This document shows positions 1 to 16,000 of a stretch of DNA of 64,000 nt, piece by piece. Where the stretch lies: assembly GCA_947172415.1 (NCBI GenBank), contig OX359199.1, positions 4,676,001-4,740,000 of the forward strand, given 5' to 3'. The first letter of the stretch is position 1. The number at the start of each line of letters is the position of its first letter. This DNA is from Chondrosia reniformis (taxonomy: Eukaryota; Porifera; Demospongiae; Chondrillida; Chondrillidae). The position numbers and the translations under genes were made by a program. Below the pieces are notes generated by a model that worked only from the letters and a program-made list of their open reading frames with translations, was not told the DNA's origin and did not search any database.

Positions 1-953
1 TAGTACTGTCCAGTGAGGTGCCTCCATCGGTATCCATGGAGTCATCCTACAGGTGCAAGCAACGTACTATTATATACAGTCATAACAAGAATACTGATCA
101 ACAGAACTGTAATGTCACTATATCTACAAACCTATTATATACTATTACAGTCATACCAAGATTACTGATCAACAGAACTGTAATGTCACTATATCTACAA
201 ACCTATTATGTACTATTACAGTCATACCAAGATTACTGATCAATAGAACTGTAATGTCACTATATCTACAAACCTATTATGTACTATTACAGTCATACCA
301 AGATTACTGATCAACAGAACTGTAATGTCACTATATCTACAAACCTATTATGTACTATTACAGTCATAACAAGAATACTGATCAATAGAACTGTAATGTC
401 ACTACGTATATATACAAACCTACGTACGTACTATTACAGTCATAACAAGAATACTGATCAACAGAACTGTAATGTCACTACGTATATGTACAAACCTACG
501 TACTATTACAGTCATAACAAGAATACTGATCAATAGAACTGTAATGTCACTATATATATAAACCTATTATGTACTATTACAGTACGTACATGCTAAACTC
601 CACAGGATATGGTAAAGTACACACACATTTGTACATATATAGTTGCATGGTGAAATAATAGTGTTTTTGTTGCGTTAGGTAACCTATCAACATGTACTCA
701 CATCCTGTCCTTGCTGTTCTCGGACTCTCTGAAACTCCCACTTTATAATAACCTCAGCAAGGTCCACAGCTAGTTTGCGATGCTCAATAGTAGCCTTCAT
801 ACATATACAATATATTATATGTACAGATATTTAGATATACATATACAATATATTATATGTACAGATACATACATACATATACAATATATTATACATACAG
901 ATATACGTAGAGATATACATATAGATATACATACATACATACATATATTATAT

Positions 954-1038
<85 letters not shown>

Positions 1039-4000
1039 CTATTACAGCTGAGTAATAAGTCACTTGAGTAACATGTGATCAGAAAACCCATTTAAGGTAG
1101 GCTGTATGCATAAACATGAATGTGGTTACCTACAGACTTACATTAGCTATGAAACCCAGTCTCTGAATGGAGGAGACCATGTGTTGAACTAGATGCTGTC
1201 GGACGGGAAAGTACACTTTGTAGTGACGGACAATCAGCTGACTGAATGTATAAAAGGAAGAAGGAGAATAATATCATGTTACCACAGCAATTTAAAGGAA
1301 ACTACTTCATATTAGAAATATCAGAACTAGTTTCAACATGAACTTCAAGCCTACAAGATAGCCATTCTTTACCAAGTGCCTCACAGGACATGCATCATTG
1401 ATGAGGTCATAGACATGGCATTATTATATCAGTGAGTGAGATGTGGCTTATTTAATAAACCTGTAGCAATCTCACTAAGACTCACAGAATATGTACTAGC
1501 TGATTGATGGAGTGTCCTTCCTCAACAATCACCTTCTTAGTCCAATGAACCAATGTTGCCTTATTGTACAATAAACATACATCATTGCGCAATAGAGCGT
1601 ACTTTATGCAATAGATAGGTATTCAAATGCAATACATACACATCATTGCACAACACACATGCATAATTACATATGCAATACAAGGTACACAGGTAGACCT
1701 ACACTTGCTTGTTATTATTCATAAGATAGTACACAGCTGCTAATACTCACGTTTGAATCCTCCATTCTGATAGGTACAACAGGTGTCAAGATGTCAAGAG
1801 CTTGTCTCACAATGTTCCTTGCTTCAGGAGTGTAGCCTTTCAACAGCGTATGAAAGACCTAAGTACAGTATTACTAACTATTACACCAACAAATGGGCAA
1901 TGATGGGGGGTTGGTCTGGATGCCTGAGGATGCCCATAGGTACAGTATGGGAGCATGCTATGAATATGATCAAAGTGATTAAGTATGAAAGTCAAATAGG
2001 CTACCTGCAAGACTATTCTCTTGTGTATAGCAAATTTGGCAATAATATGAGCCAACAGCAATAGACCATGATACTTGGTAGCTGGGTCCTGTAGGGTGTC
2101 GAAGGAGACCTTTAAACAGAAGGACCATTGCCTCCTTGGTTGGGGAACTCACCACACACTGTTTGGGAAGTAAGCAGGGCCAGGCAAAGGTCATAATTCT
2201 CCTCAACTTATCACCTTGCCTCCTGTATGGGTCAGAGGGTCATGTGACGATCATGTGAAACTTGAGGTCATGTGACGATCTTGTGATAGTAATGAGATTG
2301 GGGGTTAGGTATACTATTAATGAAACATACTTGTTGTTGGAGTCATGAATATGAGGGGCTGCATGTTCCACTAGAAGACGTGAAAACTGCAATAACAGTA
2401 TACTCAAAGGATCCTGAAGAGCAGGGCAAACCAACAGTCTAAAACCAATCTCCAAGCTTGACAAGGTACACACATTTATAGATAAACTTACAGCTGAGCC
2501 CAGAGGTCTGTCTGGGTTAATGACTTGATTTATGAACACACTTATAATGTTATCATCACTGTCATGATCTGGGTTAGGTGGGCCACCCAATAACTACATA
2601 TTCAGCGATAAATGTGGAATATGTGACAATCCAAAAAACTGTATTGGTGACTGTCATGTGCCTTTACTAACTTCATCTCTTTTGCCATTCTCAAATGCAC
2701 CAGTAAACATTGGAATCACAATATGCTGAAGTGCCTGAATTGACAAGTTCACACATACATAACTCCTTTATTGGATTGGATCATATATTTGCAATTATGC
2801 TTGGATACATGGTGACACAGAGAAGGAAAACTGAGTTAAAAATACAAACCTGAGCTTTGAGTTCGTGAGGGAATGCAGCATCATGGAAGAAAGTAACAAA
2901 CTTGAAGAAGACATATCTCTGCTGCTCAATAGTGTAACCCTGAGAGGAATCACACACACACAAGAGTTAACATACAAGAACTACCAAAAGTGATAAGTAA
3001 ACCACAAGTAATCATTCTCAAACATCATGAAGAGGGAAAAATATGAAAGCAGCAATCACTGGTAATCAAACCCAGGATAGCTGGTTATGACCACTAGTGT
3101 TCTACAACTGAGCTACAAGTGCCACAGCAATACTCCAATCATGTACATTTATTTCAGGTATATACATACATACATACATACATACCTTATTGCTGTGTTA
3201 TGGACATGGACAGCTTACCTTGTTAATGTTGGTTGTGATGTAGGTTGACAGGAAATGGAATGAGGTGCTATGTGCAACTGTGAACACATGGAGCAGGTGA
3301 AATAGAAGCTCCACATCATCTGGGTGGTACCTAAGAAAGAAGATGCTGTGATCCCAGGCTGTACAAATCACTGGCACAACAATATCTCTGCCCCTCCAAA
3401 ACTTTGGTCATTCAACTAACTTGTGATATCCAATGAGGCACTTAACCAACTGCTTCTTCTCGTCCCAGTGACTCATGTAGCCATTTTGAAGCTATAAACA
3501 ACAACACAGTATGACAGCAATAGAGTTACATATATCTAACCAACATATAATGTATATAATGTATATACCATTAAAGTGATAAGTACACCACAACCATTTA
3601 AACAAAATATGCAAATCTCTGGGATATGATAAAATATGACCCAGTGGAGAGGGATTAGAGAGAAACAAGGCAATATTCTCATCCAAAGTGCTATACAGTA
3701 TTCTAGCTACAGGCTTAGAAAAGATTTCATTTTTGATAATGCATGTCCATAAGTACATTACTACCAACATTACAAAAGCACACTGGAGACAGGTACTGCT
3801 TAGAATGTGTAGCAAAAAGGTCTTGGAATTAATATATTCAGCAAGGTTGCGAGGCTAAGAGATCCTCACAGGAGTAGTTTTAGTGGGGTTGTGATAGTCT
3901 TGCGACATCCATATCTTCTTCAGGTGTTCAACAAGCAGTTGCTGTTCAGGTAAGCTGAACCACTTCACATTGTGCTTGAGCAAGACTTTGGTAATGACAA

Positions 4001-7000
4001 TACCAGTGTATCTGAGATGGAGGTGCTTCTGATAGGAGACTTCATCACCTGAAATCTGTAGGAAACAGAGAACACCACCATATTAGTTTATAATGTATAT
4101 ACCATTAAAATGATAAGTAAACCACAACTATTTAAATAATATACCATGTTGAACTGAAAAATAGGATTATCATGTAATTTCCCTCATATTAATAGACCAA
4201 TATAGGCCTCAGTAATGCCACTCTAATCCACATTTACACACAACAGATATATACTGCCTTCCACCTACTGGCTGGAACACAAAGGCACCATCCACCAGCT
4301 TATTGGAGGCAGCATAAAGTACTTCTCTCAAGGGGTCTGCTTCCTTTAGACGTAGAAATTCCTGTTAGCAGGGAGTGGAATAATTAAAATGGAGAAGTAT
4401 GTAAAGCATCTCTTGTGGTTGGTCAATGCATGTCAGGATGAAGACAAACCACAAAAAGATGACTTTTGCCCAGGTCACTTAATTGACTGAGAAAATAATC
4501 CATCGTCATTTGCGGGAATCGCAACACAAACTTGAACAGTGGCTCCCTAAATGGACTCCCAACCTACAACATGCAGAGATACAAGGAGAATGAATGACTA
4601 AGAATGAACAGGGCATGGAGGGGAATGGGAGGGTGAGGGGAATGTGAGGCTGAGGGGAATGTGAGGCTGAGGGGAATGTGAGGCTGATGGGAATGTGAGG
4701 CTGAGGGGAATGGGAGGGCGAGGGGAATGGGAGGCTGATGGGGAATGGGAGGCTGATGGGGAATGGGAGGCTGATGGGGTGGGAGGCTGATGGGGTGGGA
4801 GGCTGATGGGAGTGTGAGGCTGATGGGGAATGGGAGGCTGATGGGGTGGGAGGCTGATGGGGTGGGAGGCTGATGGGGCGGGGGTGAGGGGTTTTGTTAC
4901 CTCCATCCCAAGTGCATTCTCTGCTTTGAAGCAGAGTTGAATAAGTGGTTCAGCAAGTTTGAAGGAGGAAGCTGGTAACATGTGAAGCATCTCCATGATG
5001 GAAAGGCAGATGGGAACTTCAGTGGGCTCTCCCCTTCTGGTCTGCTTGACATTGGCCACCAAGTGCTCCACCCAGCGATGAAGATGAGCCTAATGCACAG
5101 AATTACACCTCACAAAGGTAAGTCGCCATGTACCTAACCAGAGCTTTACATATGATAAATATACAGTATAAATGTACATGTACGTACGTACCAGACAAAC
5201 TTCAGCGCATTATCATATTCTACTACTGTATGTGCCTATTTGTATACTTTCTATTATTATGAATATGCCTAACAAAATTTTCATTATTAAAATATATGTT
5301 TTGGTCCCAGACCACAAAAATATTTTAACTTGAAAATTTATCACACAGACATTTCCCAAAATATGTTTTGTATATGCTTTAATATGTATTTTATGTATAT
5401 CGGTATACCAAAAACGTGTGGAGTAGTAATAGTAGTACACATACCAGCAGCTGATCACACATCTTCTCATTAAAGGTATTTGGGAATAAACTTATCATTA
5501 TGGTCAACCTCTGTGTGAGGAAGAGAGAAGAAAGGAGAAAAGGAGAGACATTTTAAATTTCACAGCTACTGTGCCAGAGGTGACATCAAGTTCATCAACA
5601 GTACAACAGAGTATATCAAACTTGAAACCCCACAGTTACTCAGACATACCCTAATGCTAGCAAAGGTGTACTATCTTTATACGTATGAGGTATTTGAGTA
5701 TAAAGTCTTATTGAGTGTCAGCAATACGAATTCACTAATTCTGGACGTTTCAACCCGGAGGTCTTCATCAACAATATATGTATATGAGGAATGGGAATAC
5801 AAGAGGCATTTGCTACTTCAACTAGCTATACTAAATGATAAACTCAAGTCTCAAAACTTAAAAAGGTGAGGGATGGACTAACAAATGATAACACACACTT
5901 ACACACATTCTAGCTCATACAATTTCTCTAACCTGAAGCAGACTGGTGTTGAGGTGTCTGTAATCTGCCAGCATAAGTAGGAGAGGTCGAAGTGCAGTAT
6001 GAACCAGCTCAATGTCCATATGTTCTGTCATGAATTTCTTCATTGCCTCTTTGCCAGCATCCTGTAGCTCTTTAGACATTGATGTGATAGCCTATATTAG
6101 GATATACAAATAACATGTGTATATGTGTATGTACATGGCCTAGTGGAGAAGAAGAGAAGGAGAAGGAGAAATGCCTTATATTCTTCTCACTAGGTTTAGT
6201 CCCTATAGGCTTTTTACTCTAAAGCAGATGTAGCATGTTGAAATGGTGATTCATGAACATAAAGGTACTTATCAGATGCAAGGCACAAATAAAAGGAAAA
6301 AAAGAAAAAATTTCTATAGTCCTACTGACATACACTACATATTACGTACGTACCTTGTGCAACACTAGGAATATCTTCTCTCTAATGTCAGAAGCAGGGA
6401 TGTAGTAGCAGGAGGCAAGTGCTGCTATGGCATGTACCCTCAGAGGCACCAGATTGGCAACAGACTTGTAGCAGGGCAGCCTTGCCAGCACATTGTCATC
6501 AGTATCACAGAGATTATACAGCTATGTACGTATATACAAATATGCATATACGTATGTACATACATAATATAATATATACAAATACATATATACATAACCA
6601 AATCTAACATTCACATTTAGTCTCCCTTGTGAGTGACAGTGTTAATATCATCCATTGTGTACATATTTAACAGAACTATCATGTTAAGGTACAATGCACA
6701 TAACAAGATGAACATATCCTACAAGTGAACCAGCCCACTGAAGAATACTCCCAGGGGAGAATAGGTCTCAGGGTTTCTTTTGGGGGGGGGGAGGGGACAG
6801 AGGGGGAAATCCCCCCCCATGACAAATTATATAGATGATTCCACACTATATACATATGTGCCAGAATGAACATTGATGCACTAAATATGTTTGCCTCCCT
6901 TCATCATTTCTATTATCATCATTTTGCCCCCCCCTTGCTAAATACTCTGAAAGAAGCACTGCTCCAGGCATACTCTATTCACCTCTTGAAAGAATACTTT

Positions 7001-10000
7001 ATGTTCTTGGATGCTTAAATCAATACTGAACAACCTTGGAGTTAGAGAAGTACAGAATGTATTTCCATCCTGTGAGAAGGGACAGTTTAACGGTAACACA
7101 ACAATCATGTCTATACACTGTAGAGACCAACCATTAGAGCTATTTGTGTGACCACTGGTTGGTGCTTCAGAAGGTGCTTCTTTGGTGGAATCATGTCAGC
7201 AAGGATCTAAAAACAAACAAACAAATAAAATATAACTAAATGATATCAAACAAGTAAACAAGTAAACATACTCCTTTGTGGGGCTCCATGATTTCAGTCA
7301 CGCTCTGATTGGTGACCTCCGATAACAGGTGGAGCAACTTGTAAGACTGCTTTCTAACATTTTCATTTGGCGATATGACCTCCTTCACTAGGAAGCGCGC
7401 TACTGAGTGGAATGACCTCTGCTGGATGTTCCTCAGCGAATCAGAATCATGCTCCAGCTGTTTATTGCAACACCTGAGGATGTGCTCCATCAGGTTACGA
7501 GCCTGATCAAGGGTTCCTGAGGACACCTAGGGGTGGAGGAGTGTGGAATGACAGTAGTATAACAGATAAAGAACAATACTAGTTATGATAGACATGATAA
7601 GAGCCTTCTGTAGCAGTGCAAAACAATTCAGAACTTAGAACTTTCAGTCCAGACCTTATCAGCTGAAATGACAAGTTGAGGTATGTATGTACATATCATT
7701 TCAGTTAATAAATGTCTACAGACCATGAAATAATTCTTGTTTTGTGTTGTTACGGAAAGCTACAAAATGATCTACCCTATCATACAAATAGCTCGGAAAA
7801 GATATAGTAGTTGTTAGTGCTTTCCTCCTTGTCACATAGCCAGCCTATATACCATTACTTAGAGTTCAATATGTTCAAACTGATTCATAAGTAGCCAATC
7901 CCTTGTAAAAGTCTGGGTTACTTGGTAACTTCTGAATGCTACCCAGTGCCACTGATGAGGAGTGGTATTCTCCGAAAGGCCTTCTAGCACAGTGGTATAG
8001 TTGTGAGTATTGTCTCTAGGTTCTACCCTTTAGACATACTAAAAGCGCAGCAATAAGCCTCGTTTCTATCAATATTAACTACATATGCATCTACTCCTCA
8101 TAACCAGCTCAGAGGAGGACTGACTCACATCGTTTGTCAGATCCTGCAAGACAAACATGAGTGCCATCAAGAAGATGAGCTGTTGGTTCATTATCCATTT
8201 CAGCGGCATCTTCTCCACAAGGTAGGCCAACGCTGAGCAACCGCCACTCTTAGCAAACCAAACTCTTTTATAGCAGCATTCACACATCTTGTCTCCAATC
8301 ACAATAAACAGGGCCAAGTTAGCTGCCTACAAGAACAAGGAATACATGTGTGAAAGGCAAGCGATAATCAGATCCAACGGTTTAATTGATATACACACAA
8401 GGCCATTTTAGAGGGAAAAACAGGAAAGGGTAGAAAGCACTGGGTATTGTTTAAACAATCTCTACTTTGCTATTGAGCTACATAATTGCTCCAGGCTAAA
8501 CTATTCACACATCCCTACATCTCAAATAAGATAAGTAAGTACAAATTCAATCGGATGATTCCTTTGGCTATATAGACCTATGTAGGCGTGGAAGGGCTGT
8601 CAACAAAGCAGAGAGTCTTCATACTAGTCAAATACACATACCCACACATAGGTAGCTGGTTAATTAAATATCAATGTATACTACTATGTATTTGGTGGAC
8701 TTATATAAACTGGTAGTACTGCACTTCACCACGGACTGTACCTTATCTTTGTCACCAATAAGAACAGTGGCTGTATCCAAGATGAGGCCTAGAGCAAGTT
8801 CTCCAACTTTGGAGCATTCTCTGTCTTCCAAGCACATACACTTGGCAATGGTATCAATCATTGCAAACACATCCAGAGCATCAGAAGAAGGCCTGGGAGT
8901 AACAGAAGGACCACTGACCTCCCCAACCTTGTGGTACACAGGATGGGATCAAGGACACTTACCCCTGCTTGAACACATTATTGTTACCACACTGCTGCAA
9001 CACTGCTAAAATCGTCATGTGCCTGACGATACCAGCCATAAAGATAGAGGCCTCCTTTTGTAGGTCGGGCATAGAAGCAGCCACTACATATGATGGACAT
9101 ATTTAGAGTGACCTACGTATGCCACATGACTAAGAGCACTTAGGAGACTGAATAACTAACCCATGCATCCCAAGAGCGCTTCTATAAAGGTGTCTCTGGC
9201 CGTCACTTGGAGACACGTGGGTAGAGATATACACCTCAAACGAGCCAGTGACATGTCCACAGGCTCAAAGCTGTTTACATATATGTACATGAAGAGAGAA
9301 GTAAATAAACACACAACAGCAGTAAACACTAAGTGTCTAGATGTGTACTATATATATACAGCCTTAGGAAGAAGGGTCACCTAACAGATAGCTTTAGGGA
9401 GGGGATTCTGAGGTTTCTGAAACCTTCTTCAGGTTAAACAGGTCTCTACTTGTACTACTTACATCTATTGATTGACACCTGGAGTCACTTGACTATCATT
9501 TTTTAGGCTTTGATAAACTGGATAGAATTACCAGATGAAGAAGCCATAATTTCCCTCAATTAGACCAATAGTAGACAACTTTATTAATACCCTGGTTTCT
9601 TTTACACTTTATTTGGTGCTGGACACTAATGAAAACTGTCTAAATATGCATACAATCACAAAAGTCTCAATGGAAACCTCTCTTCAAAGCTATGGATGGC
9701 ACTACCAAGGACCTACCAGATATCTGTCTATCAATAATTATTGGTTTCAGACTGTACCTGACGTTAGTGAAGTACTTCTGAAGATCCTCCCCTGGAGGGG
9801 CACTGATTGTTGAAGTGAGGTAACTTTGAAGAAAGAGCCAGGCTTGGTTGCAATAGAATGTATCAGAAGTGCCTCCTGACTTTAGAACATTGACTGCATT
9901 CCTAACAGCCTGGTATTACCACAACATGAAATAAACAACCAATAAAATCAATTAAATGAAAACCTACTTCATCCAGAGGTAGTTCAACACCAGTTGATTC

Positions 10001-13000
10001 ATATTCAGGGAAAGAGAGCAAAATGGCCGACCCGGGTAGAGCACTTTCAGAGTAGGATAACTGTCAACATTACAAAACAAGAGGTTAGGGAGAAGCAGAC
10101 AATAGACAAACAGTGAGAGTGGTACTTTCTGAGGAGCTTGCAGCATCTTCCGGTTGCTTCCACCAAACTTTCCAAGAACTCTATACGCCACTTGGGCTAT
10201 ATTTTCATCTTTGTTGTGGAGTGTCTTCCAGAGGGACTGGGGAATGGAGGTGCTTGGTACGTAATAGGTAAAGGAATAGATGGTCTTTGGTGCTCATATT
10301 AACAGACCTGCATTAGTTCAGCTCTTACAGGCTGAATATGATTATACAAGAAGTCTGGCTGAAGATTATCCACACATAATTCTAAAGTCCTCAAACCCTA
10401 AGAATGAGAGATGGATGGATGGATGGGTGGATGGATGGGTGGATGGATGATGGATGGATGATGCATGGATGGATGGATGGATGGATGGATGGATAGATGG
10501 ATGGATGGATGGATGGATGGATGGATGGATGGATGGATAGATGGATGGATGGATGGATGGCAATATAAACATTAGAGCATATTGCTAACGGAGGTACTGA
10601 CCTGGCTAACAAGAGTCTGTGATCCATTCAAAGCTGAAACAAGTGGGTCCATTAACATGTGTAGAAATGGTAAAAGTGAGCTAAGACGAACGGGTACAGT
10701 TAAACAAAGTTCAACAAAAAGATCTTTCATATACTGTTTATGCACTCCACTCTGGAGGTGATTCAACCCTTGTAGGAGATTTGACAGGAGAGGAAGGAAC
10801 TCCTGATAGAGCAAGTCATGGCTTCCTGGAGTAAGAAAGGATTTCACAGACAGTAAAAGGGGGTGTCCCCATTGATATGTACAACTGCAGGTTACTGTAT
10901 ATGCTATATGTACCATCAGAAGCCTTGTCCTAAGAGGTCATCAAGTTAGTAGATCAAGGTACTAACAATATGTATACAACAGTAAAGGAATAGAGTAATG
11001 GCTAATTTGCTAGCACTATAGAAATCATCATCTATTACCAACCATTAAAAGGCTCAAAAACTCCCAAATATACATACGTTATATACGTAAGTACTCTATC
11101 TATGTATAAACTAGGGTGATAAGTTATCAAAGTAATATTAACTGTCTAAACCAGTTTAAGTGGAAATTTTTATAGTACCTGTAGATAATTCATAAACCCC
11201 TTACCTCCACCAATTGATCTAAAGAGTGCTCTGAGCAGGAGGAAGTAGTTGTAAGGGTCCTTGGCTGTATTTGCCAGTTGGGTGGACTGTTTGACAATAG
11301 TGTGAAGGTGAGGCTTCAACATGCTCTCGTTATCTTGGGGAAAGAGGGAGACAGAACTAAACACTAGCTTGAAGAGCTTCAAATAGAGATCAGCATTATT
11401 AGCTTCTCCTCCTGAAGGAAAGAAAAGAGGTATTCAACTTTACAACACATTGCGTAATATTGCGTAATATCAGATTCACTGTCCACTTGACAAACAATAT
11501 TCTCTTAAGTAGTATTCTACCTGATGGAAAATACAAACTATAAAGTAAGAACTTGATAAATAAACGTATACTTAATATATTTATGTGCAGCATTATAGTT
11601 TTAAGAGCTCTGCAGTACCTCCTAAGGATTCCATCCTCTTCAACAAAAAGTCCAACAAAATGGCGGCAAAAGTAGCAGACGTTGTAGGATTTGCCAAAAA
11701 TGTGTTTAAAATCACTTGTAAGGCATAGTTTCCACGGATACGTTCCACCAAATACTAAATTAGAATGTCAAGATTACAGGACACAAGTATGGACATGACT
11801 GGACAAAGTACCTCAATCTGCTCCTGAAATATTTCTTTGAAGGTGTTTAAATTGATCATAGTAAACTAAAAAAGATCAGAAATTACAGTAAGTAAATATT
11901 GGCATGCGTAAGCAACTTCATCTCATATCCTTCATTCTCTACTAAAACCCTTCAATCCCACTCCAACGTTACACTACCTCCTCACTCTCTCTTCATTCCT
12001 CACTCTCTTCACTCCACACTCTTCACTCTCTTCACTCCTCACTCCTCACTCTCTCCTCACACCTCACTCCTCACTCTCTCTTCACTCCTCACTCTCTCTT
12101 CACTCTCTCTTCACTCCTCATTCTCTCTTCACTCCTCACTCCTCACTCTTTCTCAAAGTTGCATTTAGAAGTGCCTACTCACAGTAGAAGCAAAGTTCTC
12201 CATGACCTCTTTCTCTTCTTTAATAGTCTTCATTGTCTGAACACTAGCTTTTCTCAAAGTGATCAGTCCATCCTGCGTACTGACCATCCTGTAAATGTCC
12301 AATGCCACAAGAGCTACAGCAGTAACAGACCAACACATCTTGAGAAGTGGACAGTGAATCTGATATTATGCAATATTATGCAAATTCATTAATAATATTA
12401 CACAAACAAATATAAATATATGTATTAAAGAAATATTACACAATAAATAATAAATATATGCATTTATAAATTATTCCTACCATATTTCAGCAGTGCTATA
12501 AATTTAGCTGTCTCTTTTGGCAGAAACACTTTCTGAGGATGCTGTGGAGCTGCAGCTGATAAACAAGTAGCACATCACCATGGTAACAGAAGGGGCACGC
12601 CCACCCACTTACCACTCCCAGGGAGTTTGCAGGAGCCCGCCCCCCAAACGATAGTCTTCATACCAGAAACTAGCGTCTTCACCATCACACGACATTCATT
12701 AACTGATGTAACAAGAGCAGTAATTGCAGCAGATCCGGAATTGCCTTGATTAGAGAAAGAACCCACATCCGTAGTAAGGTAGTGCTTAAACCAATGGGCA
12801 TTAATCACTTGTGGAGTAAGGCTACATACTTGAAGTATTAAATATCAATACACAAGTCAATCTCTATCTACTGTCTGAGGAATTGTACAACTAGTAAAAT
12901 GTTTCCTCCTAATTAACAATCCATTGATGAGATCATGTTCTGAAATGTTGGCTAAGTCCAGGAAGGAATCATACACAATCTACAACATTCCACACAATTT

Positions 13001-16000
13001 CAATGCTGGAAAGTGTCAACTTCTCAGCATACCCAAGGAACCATATCACATACGTACGTACGTACATCATTCTACACTGACCTTGAGACTGCCTTGACTG
13101 GCTCTGACTCTGAATTCCTTCAGTGGAAGTTGAATCTTTGTTATTGTCCATTGCTGAACTGAATCACAAAACATATACAAAGTATTACTAAAATACACTA
13201 ATACGTACGTACATATATACGTATATCTATATACGTAGATGTGCGTGTGTGTGAAATAATTGAATTATCTTTAACTTACCATTTCTCAAATATATCTGGC
13301 AGATGGTAGGTTGCAATTGTATGGAACTTCTCAATGAAGCAATCCATCATACAGATTAGCACATCTCTAGCCTGAGTGTCGCAAGTATTGATATACATAC
13401 ATACATGAGGTCACCAAACATGTAAGTACATACGTATACGTACATATATACTGTACATATACTGAACATTAGATAATATGTCTCACAGAGGTATCTTGTT
13501 CAGCAACCTTCCTAACACATTCAACCAAACTCAGCAACAACTGTAGACATAATTAAAAGGTACAACAGAACTGTAATAGAGTACAGAGACAGAAATAAAT
13601 TTTACCATTATTAATAGCAGACACAAAGTTAATAAACGAGTCAAAAGTAATTGTACAGTATACCATAATTGTATATTTTAATGGTTCCTCCCATTTCATC
13701 TTTACAGGGTTTGACTGCATTTGTATACCCCTGCATATTCCTACCTTACAACTCATAATCTGTATGCTGGTTGGGAGGGAATCATCATGAACATTTCTTG
13801 AGAACAACTTCACTGCCTGAACTAAATGTGGCAGTGTAATCTGTGACCTGACATGATGAACCAGGTCCGCCAGGATACTGTAAGCCAGTGGCCTACAAGG
13901 GAATATACGTAGAGTGGAAGGTACGTAGCTGCAAATGTGTATGTCTGAGCAATGTCAGCAGCAGCATAGCCGCTTTGGGATTGCCATTTTTAGACTAAAG
14001 CTGTAAGTGTTGCAATAAGAGTAATCACTTACTCAATCAGACCCTATTGTTGCACAATTGCTAATCAATAGGGTCTTTAAGTAGTACTGTATGACCAAAT
14101 CAATCAGGCTATGAAATACATAAGTCATATATAATTCTTGTATGCACCTTATGACAAAACACCCTTATAATAAAGATTTACCAGATAAACAGAAAAGGTA
14201 TCAAAAATACAAAGACAGCCCATTTCAAAGATATCGTATATTTCATGTACGTATACGGTATATATTTAAGTATGTTTCTAAATTAAGAGGACAAGCATTA
14301 CGTAGGTGTAGCATCACAAACCTTATAGTTTCCCTAGCAGTCCAACCCGACCCTATCAGCACCTTCTCATCAAACAACTGGTCAATCACTTTAATGAAAT
14401 CTAATGAAATGAGCACATTCACTATTTTATACACGTATAATCTATTTCAACATGCTACATCTACTTTAGAGTAAAGGCCTATAGGGAACTAAACCTAGTG
14501 AGAGCTTTGGATGAGGATACAAGAGTTTTCTCCTTCTACTTCTCTTCTTCTCCACTGGGCCAGACAGCTGTTTCTGGGAATTCCGCCCTTTATCAGTGAC
14601 CCCAAGGAATCTTTGTCTTCTTGTTGATCTTTTGTGAGTCCTTGACTCTCCTTTTTGCTAAATCTAGGAGTCTTACACATTTCCCATAACCTGTTTTTTC
14701 CCACCAGATGCATACAAGTGAGTAGTTTGTTACTCTCATTTTTGATTAGACGTGAGTATCTTACACTTTCTCAGGTCAGTTGCTAGGATGTGTCTTGTTG
14801 CTATGAGAAGTTCTCTTCTTAAATGTGGTACTTCCTGGTAGTGATAATATTACGCAATAACTACACTAAGTCCATATTGCAGGATGAAGGTTTTAAGTCA
14901 GTACCTGTGGACAGTTGCACAACAGCGCCAGCATCCCTTGCACCATTCCTCCCACGTGCGAGGCCACCTGCTCCTACAGAATTACATGTACAAACGTACA
15001 TAATTAGAAAGATGGCCATATATTAATATCCCTAACTGTAGTGGAAAATATGTAATTATGGTAACTATGGTAATTATTGTAACCATGGTAACTATGGTTG
15101 TTGGCCTCAAAACATGAGTCAAACTAAGCCATAGCAAGACAACAAGCAGGTAAGATGTAAGTAGAGGTGGGATAGTTTCCGATAGTGGCCTTGTTTCATC
15201 TATTGAAATTACTGCCCCATTTTAGTTCAAACTCAATTGCTTCTTTTGTACTATATCCTCCTCCATGTATCTTATGGTTACTTAGCTAACCTGGTAGATT
15301 CTGACCATGTACGCAAGAAATGAGAGGAATTTGATCTGCACGGCTACAAAGTCTACGTAGCTTTCCTTGTTGAATTGAGGATTACTCCTGCAGAGGAAGA
15401 AATGAATCAGCCGCTTCACTAGGGAGTGAGTACCTTTGGGCAATACATTGATGGACATCAGAGGCCTGTATGATACTGGCATACCTGGCCTGCATTGAAG
15501 GTTGCAGCACTAGAGTACTCATGGTCAGCGGAATGAACTCGGACACTGCCGTGTGGACAGTCTGCTTATATAGCTGCATGGGAGGAGCACACTCAGCAAT
15601 CACAGACTGGTACAGACCAGAGGCCCGTAGGGAGAGACTACTGTAAAACCCTTAATATTAGTGTCCATTATATTTAGTGTTTTACTGTATATGACTTATT
15701 AGCGTCTATTATATTTAGCGTTTGTTGTAAATACTTGCTCCACACTATTGCGCATGCATAATAATAAACATTTTAGCGACCATAAATGTTAGCAAATAAT
15801 ATCGCATTGCTAATTTCACTAACATTAATGGTGCACTAATATTAAGGGTTTTACAGTAACAAAGACATGCTGTTGGGCTATATATAATAACACCGATGAA
15901 CAATGAGTTAACAATGACTAGCTGCATTGCTATGGCATACCAACAGGTCTACTCTAATGAGATAGCGAATCCATACAATCCACAATATACAACATGTGTA

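Noticed and set aside
4598..5071. Proline/histidine-rich extension of the TRRAP exon
   Set aside because: The exon closes at a donor after GMEV; the remainder is a minisatellite.
15604..15660. MITE end supplying the TRRAP splice acceptor (ttttacag at its terminus)
   Set aside because: Using that AG gives an in-frame stop; the phase-correct acceptor is ctgtaccag just before 15606, outside the element.
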